DNA of 64,000 nt from Rheinheimera riviphila (GTDB lineage: Bacteria; Pseudomonadota; Gammaproteobacteria; Enterobacterales; Alteromonadaceae). Positions 1-9,959 of the stretch are shown here, in pieces. The position numbers were made by a program, and so were the translations under genes. The first letter of the stretch is position 1. Each line of letters opens with the position of its first letter. The DNA lies in NCBI RefSeq assembly GCF_004005945.1, contig NZ_SACS01000020.1, forward strand, positions 28,017-92,016, in the 5' to 3' direction. The notes under the pieces are model-generated. The model saw nothing but the letters and a program-made list of their open reading frames with translations. It ran no database searches and was not told the DNA's origin.

Positions 1-2686
1 TATTCAAAATTTCCATCGCCATCAGCAATTCAGCGGACGTCAGCGCCGGTTGCTGCACTAAATCGCTGATGCGGGTTTTATCATACAGTTGCTCAAGCTC
101 CAGATAACGCACCGGAATGTCATCGAGCTGGCTGATGTCAACGCCAACCGGCTGCAATACTTGCTGCGCCAGTTCAAAGGCCGGGGCAAAGTTGTTGCGG
201 GCGAATAACAATAAAATTTCCAGCCTGGCCACCTGCATTCTGGGCAGTGGTTGATCTGCAGCCTGATGGAGCTGCAAACAACTTTGGTCAGCGGCATCAT
301 ATTGTTGCGTCAGGTATTGGCAATTGGCCATGCCAAGTAAGCTGTCGAAACTCAGCTGCTTAATGGGGATGTCATCGGTGTGAACAGCGCCGCCACTGAG
401 CTGATAGGCCCGCTGATAATAAGCCGCCGCTTCATGCCAGGCATTGCCGGCATGGGCTTGCCGTGCCGCTGCTAGATTCAGCCGCGCCACGGCCAAAGCA
501 CCATAATGGCTGACGGCGCTAGCACCGGCGGCATTCAGGTGGTCAATATAGGAGAACAAATGTTGTTGTTGCTCTGCTTCGCTGCGCCCTTGCAGATAAT
601 CATCAGCAATTGCACGGTGCAGCGCGGTGGCGTCGTCCTGCAGCAGCGCAAAAGCCGCTTGTTGCAGCCGGTCATGCACAAAGCGCAGACTGGAAATTTG
701 CGCGCCATGTTGCTGGCTGTAAGCCGTCATAATGCCGGCGTGGACCACTTCGCCAATCACCGGTTGCAGCGCCGGATAGCTTTGTTGCAGCACCGCGGCC
801 ACCACCTGCAGATCGGCGGTTTCACCTAACAAGGCCGCAACTTTCAGTAGTTGATGCGCGCCAGGCGACAGCGTTGCAAAGCGCTGCGCGGTCAGTTCCA
901 CCAGATTGTCGGTGATATTTTGCCGGGCGATGGCGCTGATGTCCCAACTCCAGCGGCCCTTGCCATCGCATACCAGTAAATTTTTTTGCTGCAGCATCAA
1001 CAAAAATTGTCTTAAAAAGAACGGGTTACCACTGGTTTTTTCAATTAGTAATTGGCTGAGGCCGGTAAGCTGCGTTGGTGGCTGGCGCAAGGTGTCGGCG
1101 AGCCAGGCGGTGACGGCAGGTTGATCCAGCGATTGCAGCGCAATCCGCTCTGGTTCGATCCCGGCTTGCTGCAGTTTTTGCAGGATATGACGCAGCGGGT
1201 GGACTTCATCCATTTCATTATCACGATACGACAGGATCAACAAAATGCCACGCACGCCGTCGTCCGTCAGTAAAGACTGTAATAAGCGCAAACTGGAATT
1301 ATCCGCCCATTGCACGTCGTCGAGCAGCAGCACCAATGGCCGCTTCGATTGGCTGCAAATTTGCCCCATTACCCGGAAAAATTGCAGCAGTAGCTGGTCG
1401 AAACTCGGGTCAACACTGGCATTAAAGCCGCTTTCAGCACCTGGGGGGACCGCTTTGGTCTGCGGTTCGCCCAACAAGGGTTGCAGCGATGGGATCAAGG
1501 CCTGCAACTCCGAAATCCGGCTGCCTAATACCTGGTGCAACTGCTGTTGCCAGGCCTGCAACTGTGCCGCCGGTTCTTGCAGCAATTGTTCCGACAGATC
1601 CGTCAGCAGTTGCTGCCAGGCGCTATACAGCTGGTTGCGTTGGTACTGATCAAATTTACCGCGGCAAAAATGTGGCCGTTCGATCAAGGTGTGACGGTAC
1701 AGCTGGTCAATCAGCGCCGTTTTACCAATGCCGGAATAACCTTCAATCAGCAACAGCTGATTTTGTTGCTGTTGCCGCACCTGCTGATACAGCGCCTGTA
1801 ACTGTGCTTGCTGCGTCTCGCGGCCGTACAATTGACTGGAAAAATGCAGTTGTTGATCGCCCAGCCGCAACGACAATTCCGGCAGTTCCAGCTGCTGCTG
1901 TTGTTGCCACTGATTCAGTAACAGTTCCAAATCATGACGCAAGCCACTGATCTGACTGTATCTTTGATTCGAATTTTTTTGCAGCAAGGTGCTGATCAGC
2001 ACATTCAGCGGCGCCGGGATCAAAGGCAAAGGCGGCGGTGTCAGTGCGATATGCGCATGCACCAGTTCAATCGGTTGTTGTTGTTCAAACGGATAACGGC
2101 CGGCAACGATGGCGTAAAATAATACCCCGAGACTATATAAATCGGTGCGTTGATCCAGCGGCGCATTGACCCGACCTGTTGCTTCCGGCGCAATGGTGCG
2201 CAGGGCGTTTAAGTCGTCGTGTTGATGCAGTTTCAAGCTATTGACGCTACTGATCGCCGCCGCTTGTGACGCATCCAGTAGCACCAGGCTCCGACTGTTG
2301 GCGCAGCGGAAAACGGCACCAGCGCGTAAATCGCCCAGCACCAATTGCCGCTGATGCAGCGATTCTAATAACAAAGTGAGCTGCAACATCCATTGTAGTT
2401 GCACGCCAAGATTGGCCGCTGCCAGATTGCCGAGCACCTGGCTCAGTTGTTCTGGCAACGCCGTGGCAGGGAAACTTTGATAATCATCCTGATTATCCGA
2501 CCAGCTGTGGACCGGCGCCGGGAGCTGCGGTTGTAGTTCCTGTAAATCGAACTGTGGTTGCGGCCGGTTTTTATCCATTTGCTTAATCAGCAATGGCTGA
2601 CCTTGCAGGCTGGCGCTGTATAATCTGACATAAGCCGATAAGGCCGGCTGTTCCTGAACATCGGTAAAATTTTGCAGTGACAACAT
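1..2686 (-). CDS. AAA-type ATPase with N-terminal degenerate protein kinase domain (C-terminus outside window)
   Basis: Reading from the ATG at 2686, about 895 residues are visible and the gene runs off the left edge. Residues 1-270 look like a Ser/Thr kinase fold: a DLRAGA segment where HRDLKPEN is expected, DAS in place of DFG, then APEATGRVN and DLYSLGVLFYAIVAGRYPF. A P-loop ATPase follows with Walker A GYSGIGKT (Lys322) and Walker B LVLLLDDVQWAD, then helical TPR-like sequence. This order matches the large PknK-like family of kinase/ATPase proteins that often end in GAF and histidine kinase domains; that end is not visible. The kinase half lacks the catalytic-loop Asn and the DFG glycine, so I infer a pseudokinase. 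It is transcribed divergently from the TonB receptor. Confidence 0.85.
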   Translation of the reverse strand, partial: MLSLQNFTDVQEQPALSAYVRLYSASLQGQPLLIKQMDKNRPQPQFDLQELQPQLPAPVHSWSDNQDDYQSFPATALPEQLSQVLGNLAAANLGVQLQWMLQLTLLLESLHQRQLVLGDLRAGAVFRCANSRSLVLLDASQAAAISSVNSLKLHQHDDLNALRTIAPEATGRVNAPLDQRTDLYSLGVLFYAIVAGRYPFEQQQPIELVHAHIALTPPPLPLIPAPLNVLISTLLQKNSNQRYSQISGLRHDLELLLNQWQQQQQLELPELSLRLGDQQLHFSSQLYGRETQQAQLQALYQQVRQQQQNQLLLIEGYSGIGKTALIDQLYRHTLIERPHFCRGKFDQYQRNQLYSAWQQLLTDLSEQLLQEPAAQLQAWQQQLHQVLGSRISELQALIPSLQPLLGEPQTKAVPPGAESGFNASVDPSFDQLLLQFFRVMGQICSQSKRPLVLLLDDVQWADNSSLRLLQSLLTDDGVRGILLILSYRDNEMDEVHPLRHILQKLQQAGIEPERIALQSLDQPAVTAWLADTLRQPPTQLTGLSQLLIEKTSGNPFFLRQFLLMLQQKNLLVCDGKGRWSWDISAIARQNITDNLVELTAQRFATLSPGAHQLLKVAALLGETADLQVVAAVLQQSYPALQPVIGEVVHAGIMTAYSQQHGAQISSLRFVHDRLQQAAFALLQDDATALHRAIADDYLQGRSEAEQQQHLFSYIDHLNAAGASAVSHYGALAVARLNLAAARQAHAGNAWHEAAAYYQRAYQLSGGAVHTDDIPIKQLSFDSLLGMANCQYLTQQYDAADQSCLQLHQAADQPLPRMQVARLEILLLFARNNFAPAFELAQQVLQPVGVDISQLDDIPVRYLELEQLYDKTRISDLVQQPALTSAELLMAMEILN

Positions 2687-3024
2687 GCCTGGCACTTCCC
2701 CACAGACCCGAAGTTCGATTGACTTTGTCGGGTAACATCAATGTTTTTAGGTATAGACTGAGCTTATGCATTAACTGTGAAAGAATAAAGGGCAAAACCG
2801 GTGTTGGTTATGCTTTCGGGAATATTTTTCTGCCGCGTTGCCCGAACCACCTCAGATCCTTGTTCGCTTTGGTGTTTTTTCAATATTTTTCAGGCTATTT
2901 TCAGCGCCGTGCTGGCTGGAATAGGTCGTGGCAGGCTATGCTTACGCCACTTCAATAGGTTCTCTTCACGGACGATTTCAGCGGCAATTGACTGCCAACA
3001 TTCAATTTCTGATTTGGATTTGTG
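2687..3024. other. Intergenic region between divergent genes
   Basis: This 338-bp gap separates the divergent ATPase and TonB-receptor genes. It must hold both promoters. An element reading GGTATAGACTGA at about 2748 recurs at about 15016 upstream of the Hpt/HD gene and contains a plausible -10 box, but I find no well-spaced -35 box. The short reading frames here lack ribosome binding sites and family features. No RNA gene seen. Confidence 0.4.
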
Positions 3025-5265
3025 ATGACAGACTCAGTGTTCGCCACCATCGCAGCCGCAGTGCTGCTTGTTCCTTCTGCTATGGCTACGGCGGCAGAGC
3101 CGGTAACGCCTGACGCGAACGAGCGGGAAACCGCTATCGAAGTGATTGAAGTTTATGCACAAAAACGGCCACAGCCAAAATCTGAAGTATCGCTGGCGGT
3201 CAGTAGCCTCGATGGTGAAGCACTGGCGCAGCGCCGGATCGCAGATACCACGCAACTGTCAGGGCTGGCGCCGAATTTACTGGCGTCGACTGTGGCCGGT
3301 GAAGGCACCACACCGTCCTTTAATATTCGTGGTGTGGGCATGTTCGATTACAACACCACCACCATTTCCCCAATTGCCATTTATAGCGACGATGTGGTGA
3401 GTGGCGGCGCCAATTTTTTAAGCAGCAGCCTGTTTGATTTAGAGCAAGTCGATGTTCTGCGCGGGCCGCAGGGCACCTTGTTTGGCCGCAATACCACCGG
3501 CGGCGCGATTTTACTGATGTCGAAACAACCGGACGCCGAATTTGGCGGTTATGCCAGTGCTGAAATTGCTGAACACGATACCCGGCAGTTGACCGCAGCC
3601 GTGAATATGCCGTTGACCGAACAAACCTCGGCGCGGCTGGCAGTGCAACATAAAGATTATCAATACAGCATGCAAAACCTGTTTCCGCTGGGGCAGGACG
3701 GTGGCATGCGCCATAACAATGTGCGGTTGATCGTGCGCACTGAGCTGGAAAACTGGGTGGTCAGCAGCAAATTGACGCTGGAAGATATTGAAGGCGCGCC
3801 AAAACCTATTTATAGCGCAGGCATCATGGCTGCTGATGGCTCAGGTACGCGGTGCCCATTGTCGCAAGTGGGCAGCAGAAACTGCGTCGATAGTTTTGGT
3901 CTGTCGGGCCCCAGCGATGATTTCTGGCAGACGGTGGCCGACACTCATGATAAAAAACATGATACCGAAGGCTGGACTGGCTCGGTCAATGTCAGTGGTG
4001 AACTGGCGCCTGGTTATCAGTTTAAATCGGTGACGGCAGTCAAAGATCTACAACGTTTTCATTCGTTTGATTCAGACGGCCCGGGTAATTTTATTGAAGG
4101 CAGTTTTGATTCCGACAACGAATTTTTTAGTCAGGAATTCAGTCTGGCGATTGAGCAGGATGGCCGTTACTGGATTTCCGGTTTGTTTTACCTGAATGAA
4201 AGTCTGGATCAGCAAAACGATTTAGATCTGTTCCGTGATTTTCGCGCTATTCCGGCGCTGGCGGCAGTGCCGGCACAATTTTTCTATTTTAATCAGTTAG
4301 ATAATCAGTCATTTTCCGCCTACAGCCAGCTGGATCAGCCGTTATCCGACGCCTGGACTTTGACGGCAGGTGTGCGTTTCACCCGTGAACAAACCGATTA
4401 TGTCGCGCGCGCCGATTTAGACACGGTGCCGGTTTATATTCCAAAACTGTGGGACCTGGCCGGTGAAGTGGCGGACAGCGAATGGTCTGGCAAGCTGGCG
4501 CTATTGCAAAAAATCAGCAGCAACTATAACCAGTATTACAGTCTGTCGCGTGGTTTTAAAGCCGGTGGTTATAACGGCGGCTATTCCACCAGCCCGCAAC
4601 AGGCGGCGGATTCTACCTACGCACCGGAGCGGCTGACCGCATGGGAAGTTGGTGGTCACTGGCTGGCACCGCAACAGCAGCTGAGCTTCGACTGGGCGGC
4701 GTTTTATTATGATTATCAGGATCAGCAGGTGTTTGTGAATCAAACTTCTGGTCCTGCGCCTTATCACGTCCTTAAAAATGCCGGTGAATCAACCATCTAT
4801 GGTGTGGAAGCTGAAATGAGCTGGCGGCCGGTCGCGGCGATGAAACTGGATTTGGCGGTGGGGCATATTCCAAAAGCTGAGCTTGGTTCCGATCAAAGCA
4901 ATGCGTTGTTTGTCGCGGATAACCGTTTGCCGTTTACCTCCGAATGGATGGCCAGTGGTCAGCTGGAATATGATTTGTCCGCAGTCGTGAATCATTTGTT
5001 GGTGCAGCTGGGTTTTGTCTATCAATCAGAATTCTTTTTTGACCAGTATGAAAACCCCTATATCCGGCAGGATGGCTACACTTTATGGCACGGTCGTATC
5101 GCTTATCAGCCAACACCAGAACTGGAACTTGCTGTTTTTGGTAAAAATTTATTGAATAAAGAGTATACCGAGCTTAAATTTGATTCGATTGCTGCATTAT
5201 CAGCAGTCACTCAATTGCGCGGTGAAGCTCGTCAGCTTGGGGTAGGTGTGACCTATCATTTTTAG
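3025..5265 (+). CDS. TonB-dependent outer membrane receptor
   Basis: A 746-residue outer-membrane beta-barrel receptor for energised uptake of an unknown ligand. It has a signal peptide ending near TAAEP, then a probable TonB box within EVIEVYAQ and a plug domain (about residues 50-160) with the conserved VDVLRGPQGTLFGRNTTGG segment. The barrel ends in the expected terminal aromatic, YHF. Start is ATG 3025; an adjacent in-frame GTG at 3022 is possible, and neither has a strong Shine-Dalgarno. The plug and barrel style resemble the FecA/IutA-like receptors common in Alteromonadales and sphingomonads. No transport or enzyme gene beside it reveals the substrate. A MITE follows the gene. Confidence 0.92.
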   Translation: MTDSVFATIAAAVLLVPSAMATAAEPVTPDANERETAIEVIEVYAQKRPQPKSEVSLAVSSLDGEALAQRRIADTTQLSGLAPNLLASTVAGEGTTPSFNIRGVGMFDYNTTTISPIAIYSDDVVSGGANFLSSSLFDLEQVDVLRGPQGTLFGRNTTGGAILLMSKQPDAEFGGYASAEIAEHDTRQLTAAVNMPLTEQTSARLAVQHKDYQYSMQNLFPLGQDGGMRHNNVRLIVRTELENWVVSSKLTLEDIEGAPKPIYSAGIMAADGSGTRCPLSQVGSRNCVDSFGLSGPSDDFWQTVADTHDKKHDTEGWTGSVNVSGELAPGYQFKSVTAVKDLQRFHSFDSDGPGNFIEGSFDSDNEFFSQEFSLAIEQDGRYWISGLFYLNESLDQQNDLDLFRDFRAIPALAAVPAQFFYFNQLDNQSFSAYSQLDQPLSDAWTLTAGVRFTREQTDYVARADLDTVPVYIPKLWDLAGEVADSEWSGKLALLQKISSNYNQYYSLSRGFKAGGYNGGYSTSPQQAADSTYAPERLTAWEVGGHWLAPQQQLSFDWAAFYYDYQDQQVFVNQTSGPAPYHVLKNAGESTIYGVEAEMSWRPVAAMKLDLAVGHIPKAELGSDQSNALFVADNRLPFTSEWMASGQLEYDLSAVVNHLLVQLGFVYQSEFFFDQYENPYIRQDGYTLWHGRIAYQPTPELELAVFGKNLLNKEYTELKFDSIAALSAVTQLRGEARQLGVGVTYHF

Positions 5266-5369
5266 GGACACCATTTTAGGTAGGAAGCCAGCTAAAAGCC
5301 GCGTATTACGCAACAATAACTAACATCATTGCTGTTGCAGCCAAGCTGCGGCTTCAAAGATGAAGGTGA

Positions 5370-5496
5370 TATACCCAAAATCATTGGTGGTGTGGCGCGA
5401 AGACGAGTGAGTGAGTCTCCAGGAGCATAGTTCACTATGTGACTGGAGCGAGCAAGCGAAGACGACAAAGCCACAGCGACAAGGATGAAGGGGATA
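5370..5496. repeat. MITE-like element, copy 1 (degenerate ends)
   Basis: A 127-bp element starting TATACCCAAAATCATTG and ending GATGAAGGGGATA, with imperfect terminal inverted repeats. Its internal part (CCAGGAGCATAG ... CTATGTGACTGGAGCGA) matches the copies at 17138 and 58401. No transposase is encoded. Its right end lies directly before the Shine-Dalgarno of the next gene, so the mRNA leader of that gene is partly element-derived. Confidence 0.8.
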
Positions 5497-5507
5497 AGGA
5501 AATGCTT

Positions 5508-6650
5508 ATGCGCTTTCAATTGCTGTGGCCGGTACTTGCCACTTTGCTCGTCCCGTTAATCGTATCCTGGTTTGTTTACCCCACCCATTTACCCCCCGGT
5601 TTTGGCGAATTTCCGCCGCAATTTGTGGCGCAGGCGCCTGGTTTTAATCTGATTTATTTTATTCTGGTGGCTATTGGCGCGGTCTGGATCAGCTGCATGA
5701 TGTTGATTCCGCAAAAAATGGGCTTTAAAGGCGGTACGCCGGCGCCGGCTGCTGATCGCAAACCTTTGCCCTGGTGGTTTTATGCCGGGTTGGTGGTGAA
5801 CCTGTTTTTCTGGTGGCTGATGTGGTCACACTCGATGGCCTTCGGCGATTTGGTGTATTGGTCCTTTACACCGATGTGGTGGGGTTTTGTGTTTGTGCTG
5901 GATGGGATTGTTTATCAGCGCAATAACGGGGCGTCCTTGGTGTCAAAACAACCGGTATTGATGGCGCTGGCCGGTCTGGTGTCGATTGGTGGCTGGGCTT
6001 ATTTTGAATATTATGACTACTTCGTACTCGCCAACTGGTTTTACCCTGATTCGGCTGCCGCACCCTGGTCAAAAACCGTGCTCACTATTGAGTTTTTACT
6101 GACTTACAGTACGGTCACGCCAGTGATTTTGGAGTGGTATTGTCTGCTGCAAACCTTCCCGAAACTGGTGGCGCGTTATAAAAATGGTCCGGTGTGGAAT
6201 TTAAACGGCAATTATTTGATTGGGATCGGTGCGCTGTTAATTGGCCTGATGGTGTTCTATCCGTATCCGCTGTTCTGGGTGGTGTGGATTGGGCCTTTTG
6301 CGGTGATGACCGGCGTGCTATTGCGGCTGAATATCTGGAACCCTTTCACCGATATTGCCAAAGGTGATTGGTCAGCGGGTTTGTTGATTGGGATGGCGTC
6401 GTTGCTAAATGGTTTTTTCTGGGAGTTCTGGAATTTTGGCAGCCATCACTTCGTCGGAGAGCCGGTGACGAACCCGAATTATTGGGTGTACAACATCCCA
6501 TACGTGGACGTTATTCACCTGTTTTCGGAAATGCCGTTGTTGGGTTATTTTGGTTATATCCCGTTTGGTGTGCTGGTGTGGCAGGTGTTTATCTGGTGCG
6601 GCAAACTATTTGGCTTTAATACCGATATTAAATTGTTCCCAAGTTCTTAA
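5508..6650 (+). CDS. Polytopic inner-membrane protein of unknown function
   Basis: About 380 residues with nine or ten hydrophobic helices, very rich in Trp, Phe and Tyr (for example PMWWGFVFVLDGIVY and NGFFWEFWNFGSHH). Start is ATG 5508, preceded by AAGGA at 5496-5500 with a 7-nt spacer; ATG 5502 is too close to that site. No signal peptide beyond the first membrane helix and no recognisable catalytic motif, although conserved-looking His and acidic residues sit in the later helices (FWNFGSHHF, DVIHLFSEMP). I do not recognise the family. It follows a MITE and precedes a strong hairpin, so it is probably a single-gene unit. Confidence 0.75.
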   Translation: MRFQLLWPVLATLLVPLIVSWFVYPTHLPPGFGEFPPQFVAQAPGFNLIYFILVAIGAVWISCMMLIPQKMGFKGGTPAPAADRKPLPWWFYAGLVVNLFFWWLMWSHSMAFGDLVYWSFTPMWWGFVFVLDGIVYQRNNGASLVSKQPVLMALAGLVSIGGWAYFEYYDYFVLANWFYPDSAAAPWSKTVLTIEFLLTYSTVTPVILEWYCLLQTFPKLVARYKNGPVWNLNGNYLIGIGALLIGLMVFYPYPLFWVVWIGPFAVMTGVLLRLNIWNPFTDIAKGDWSAGLLIGMASLLNGFFWEFWNFGSHHFVGEPVTNPNYWVYNIPYVDVIHLFSEMPLLGYFGYIPFGVLVWQVFIWCGKLFGFNTDIKLFPSS

Positions 6651-6667
6651 ATAATCTTCTACCACGA

Positions 6668-6700
6668 GCGATTGGTCGTATTTTTGTTACGACCAATCGC
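6668..6700. terminator. Perfect 13-bp hairpin, probable terminator
   Basis: GCGATTGGTCGTA, a 7-nt loop, then TACGACCAATCGC form an uninterrupted stem 17 bp after the membrane protein stop. There is no U-run on either strand, so it may instead be a 3'-end stabilising structure or an operator for the downstream gene. Confidence 0.5.
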
Positions 6701-6794
6701 AATCTGTTTCCTGGAGTTCTTCTGCCGTAGCTTTTTTGTTATGCTCGGCACAAACCAAAAACACTCTGCCTCTTTGCTTTAGGGAAACTATCTG

Positions 6795-8966
6795 ATGAAA
6801 TATCTCGCTTTAAGTGCCATCACATTGGCACTGTTAACTGCTTGTGGTCCAAAACCTGATACCGCTGCTGCGCCTGCCGTGGCCGCCGCCGCAACTCCAG
6901 CCGCTACTGCCGTCACCTATGCCGTGACCAACAAGGGTACCGTGATCGATACTTATTTTGAAACTCAGGTGGCGGACCCATACCGCTGGCTGGAAGATGA
7001 CCGCAGCGCTGAAACCGGCGACTGGGTGAAAGCGCAAAACAAAGTGACTTTTGATTACCTGGCGCAAATTACTTACCGTGAACAAATCAAACAGCGTTTA
7101 ACTGAGCTGTGGAACTACGAAAAAGTCGGCACGCCAAGCACGGAAGGCGCCTACAGCTACTTCTCCAAAAATGACGGCCTGCAAAACCAGTCGGTGGTGT
7201 ACCGCCAAAAAGCCGGTGCTGAAGCTGAATTATTCCTGGATCCAAATACCTTCTCGGCTGATGCCACCACGTCACTGGCTGATTTACAGTTCAGCGATGA
7301 CGGTTCTATCGCCGCTTATGCCATTTCTGAAGGCGGCAGTGACTGGCGCAAAGTGATCGTGATTAACGCTGAAACCAAAGAAAAGCGCGAAGCTGAACTG
7401 GTTGATGTGAAGTTCTCTGGTATTTCGTGGAAAGGGAACGAAGGTTTCTTCTACTCCAGTTACGACAAACCAACCGGCAGTGAACTGTCGGCTAAAACCG
7501 ATCAACATAAACTGTATTACCATAAATTAGGTACGGCGCAACAAGACGATCCGGTATTATTCGGTGCTGTGGATGCCGAAAAACATCGGTATGTTGGCGG
7601 CCAGGTGACAGAAGATGGTCAATACCTGATCGTAACTGCATCCAATGCCACCTCTGGCAATAAACTGTTTATCAAAGACTTAACCAAAGCCGACAGTCCA
7701 TTTGTGACCGTTGACGCTGAAGGCACTGCTGATTATCAGCTGGTGACCAGCGTTGGCAGCAAGTTGTATTTTGAAACCAACCTTGATGCGCCAAATAACC
7801 GTTTGGTGATGATTGATGCCACCAAACCGGCAAAAGATCAGTGGGTAGTGATTATCCCTGAAACCAAAAACGTGTTAAGCGTCAGCAAAGGCTCTGGTTT
7901 CCTGTTCGCCAATTACATGGTTGATGCCGTATCTAAAGTGCAGCAGTTTGACCTTGACGGCAAGCTGGTACGCGACATTCTGCTGCCAGGTGTCGGTTCG
8001 GTCGGTGGTTTTGACGGCAAAGCCAAAGACACCGTGCTGTATTACAGTTTCACCAACTACAACACACCAGGCACCAGCTATGCGTTTAACCCGCAAACCG
8101 GTGAATCGACGGTGTATTTTAAACCTGCGGTGAAGTTTAACAGCGACGACTATGAGTCGAAGCAAGTGTTTTACACCAGCAAAGACGGTACCAAAGTGCC
8201 GATGATCATCACCCACAAAAAAGGTCTGCAACTGGATGGTACCAATCCAACCATGTTGTACGGCTATGGTGGCTTTAACGTCAGCCTGACACCACGTTTT
8301 AGCGTGTCGAATCTGGTGTGGATGGAGATGGGTGGTATTTATGCGGTGCCAAACCTGCGGGGCGGTGGTGAATACGGCAAAGACTGGCACAACGCCGGTA
8401 TTCAGCTGAAAAAACAAAATGTGTTTGATGACTTTATTGCAGCTGGTGAATATCTGGTGGCGAACAAGTATACATCGAACGCGAAACTGGCGATCAGCGG
8501 TGGTTCCAACGGTGGTCTGTTAGTGGGCGCCGTGATGACCCAACGTCCTGATTTAGTGCAAGTTGCACTGCCAGCGGTGGGTGTATTGGATATGCTGCGT
8601 TACCACACCTTCACCGCCGGTGCTGGCTGGGGTTATGACTATGGTACCGCCGAACAAAGCAAAGAAATGTTCGAGTACTTAAAAGGTTACTCGCCAGTGC
8701 ATAACGTGAAACAAGGTGTGGCTTACCCTGCGACTATGGTGACCACCGGTGATCATGACGACCGCGTGGTACCTGCGCACAGCTTTAAGTTTGCGGCTGA
8801 ACTGCAGGCAAAAGCCGGTGGCAGCAATCCACAGCTGATCCGCATCGAAACCAATGCCGGCCACGGTGCTGGTACGCCGGTGTCCAAAACCATCGAGCAA
8901 GCCGCCGATGCCTTTGGTTTTACGCTGCATAATATGGGCGTGAAAGCATTGCCAGCCAAAATGTAA
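6795..8966 (+). CDS. Prolyl oligopeptidase family serine peptidase (S9A), lipoprotein
   Basis: A 723-residue peptidase cutting short peptides after proline. The N-terminus is a lipoprotein signal ([10 protein letters not shown], lipid on Cys17), so it acts in the periplasm anchored to a membrane, followed by an Ala/Pro-rich linker. Residues about 50-440 are the seven-bladed propeller that filters substrates, and the C-terminal 280 residues the alpha/beta hydrolase domain. The triad is visible: Ser571 in GGSNGG, Asp656 in HDDRV, His690 in GHGAG. Length and triad spacing fit the S9A family well. It has its own upstream region and a strong terminator, so it is likely monocistronic. Confidence 0.95.
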   Translation: MKYLALSAITLALLTACGPKPDTAAAPAVAAAATPAATAVTYAVTNKGTVIDTYFETQVADPYRWLEDDRSAETGDWVKAQNKVTFDYLAQITYREQIKQRLTELWNYEKVGTPSTEGAYSYFSKNDGLQNQSVVYRQKAGAEAELFLDPNTFSADATTSLADLQFSDDGSIAAYAISEGGSDWRKVIVINAETKEKREAELVDVKFSGISWKGNEGFFYSSYDKPTGSELSAKTDQHKLYYHKLGTAQQDDPVLFGAVDAEKHRYVGGQVTEDGQYLIVTASNATSGNKLFIKDLTKADSPFVTVDAEGTADYQLVTSVGSKLYFETNLDAPNNRLVMIDATKPAKDQWVVIIPETKNVLSVSKGSGFLFANYMVDAVSKVQQFDLDGKLVRDILLPGVGSVGGFDGKAKDTVLYYSFTNYNTPGTSYAFNPQTGESTVYFKPAVKFNSDDYESKQVFYTSKDGTKVPMIITHKKGLQLDGTNPTMLYGYGGFNVSLTPRFSVSNLVWMEMGGIYAVPNLRGGGEYGKDWHNAGIQLKKQNVFDDFIAAGEYLVANKYTSNAKLAISGGSNGGLLVGAVMTQRPDLVQVALPAVGVLDMLRYHTFTAGAGWGYDYGTAEQSKEMFEYLKGYSPVHNVKQGVAYPATMVTTGDHDDRVVPAHSFKFAAELQAKAGGSNPQLIRIETNAGHGAGTPVSKTIEQAADAFGFTLHNMGVKALPAKM

Positions 8967-8988
8967 TTTGGCAAAAAGCGAACAAGGG

Positions 8989-9025
8989 GCGGAGTTAATG
9001 TTTCAGACTTAACTCCGCTTTTTTT
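8989..9025 (+). terminator. Rho-independent terminator of the prolyl oligopeptidase gene
   Basis: GCGGAGTTAA, a 10-nt loop, TTAACTCCGC and then a run of T: a perfect 10-bp stem with U-tract 23 bp after the stop. The convergent deacetylase gene ends 12 bp further on. Confidence 0.9.
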
Positions 9026-9036
9026 ATGAGCTTTTT

Positions 9037-9882
9037 CTACATCTGCTGCAAATACAGGCTGATGTTGTGATAAGTATCCACCCAAAACCGGTCTCGGTGT
9101 TTGGCTAAATAAGCCAGAAATTGCTGATGCACTTTGCTGTCGACTTGCAGATGATCGCCGCCGACGCCATGAAAGGTAATGCTGGCGATGGTGCCGTGTT
9201 GTGCTGCTTGTTCTGTGTAATCAATCAGTTGCTGTAAGGTTGGTTCCACTGGAAACCAGGTCGGTAATTGTTTGCCTTCAATCTGGCTCATCGACGTCAC
9301 TGGCGGACCCAACACTTTAATCCCACTAAACAGCGGCGCCACGCTCGCCAGATAATCACCATCTTTGACCTGGGTATCACCACATGGCGGGGTAAAAGTG
9401 CGGCTACTTTGTTGATCCAGCGCTTGTAACTGCTGATTGGCCTGAGTTATTTCGGCGCCGATTTTTGCCAAAGTCCACTGATCTAAATCCTGCTCTTTGG
9501 CCACCCATTCCCGATTGGCCAACGATGCCCGACAAGCATGATGCACACTGTGATTGCCAAGTTCATGACCCGCTTTCGCCAGCGCCTGCCATTCAGCTTG
9601 CCTTGCTTTGTAGGCATCAGAATTCAGCGTCAGATAAAAAGTGGCTTTGAATTTGTGCGCTGCCAACGCGCTGACCGCCTGATCCAGCTGACTGTTAAGC
9701 GCATCATCGTAAGACAAACTAACCGCAGCTTTGGCGCCATCTGGCCAGTTGAAGGGTTGGCTGGAGGTCGTTGGAATTGCTGTTTGTTGACGTGCTGTTT
9801 GCTGATCGGCTGTTTGTTGATTGGCGTTGGCGAACCCGTTGCAGCAAATCAGGATCAACACAGCACAGGCACTTTTGCTCAT
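9037..9882 (-). CDS. Polysaccharide deacetylase family protein (NodB-like), exported
   Basis: 281 residues with a signal peptide (MSKSACAVLILICCNGFANA) and a NodB-type carbohydrate esterase fold. Motif 1 reads SYDDA (the usual TFDD, catalytic base and metal Asp), motif 2 is HSVHH with the two metal-binding His, and motif 3 corresponds to the FTPPCGD region where an Arg is more usual. This predicts a zinc-dependent deacetylase of acetylated sugars, working outside the inner membrane. An 18-residue stretch after the signal peptide is a threefold repeat of QQTA-type units, a low-complexity linker. The start has a good site (AAAGGA, 6 nt). It converges with the peptidase gene. Confidence 0.88.
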   Translation of the reverse strand: MSKSACAVLILICCNGFANANQQTADQQTARQQTAIPTTSSQPFNWPDGAKAAVSLSYDDALNSQLDQAVSALAAHKFKATFYLTLNSDAYKARQAEWQALAKAGHELGNHSVHHACRASLANREWVAKEQDLDQWTLAKIGAEITQANQQLQALDQQSSRTFTPPCGDTQVKDGDYLASVAPLFSGIKVLGPPVTSMSQIEGKQLPTWFPVEPTLQQLIDYTEQAAQHGTIASITFHGVGGDHLQVDSKVHQQFLAYLAKHRDRFWVDTYHNISLYLQQM

Positions 9883-9959
9883 TTGAAATTCCTTTTACCA
9901 AAATTTTGGCCGGGAGGGGGCTGCTTAAAGTGCCAGATCCAGCGTCTGAACTCAATGGC

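Noticed and set aside
7875..8417. 180-residue open frame antisense to prolyl oligopeptidase
   Set aside because: His/Val-rich shadow frame of a clear gene, without a start site or motif.
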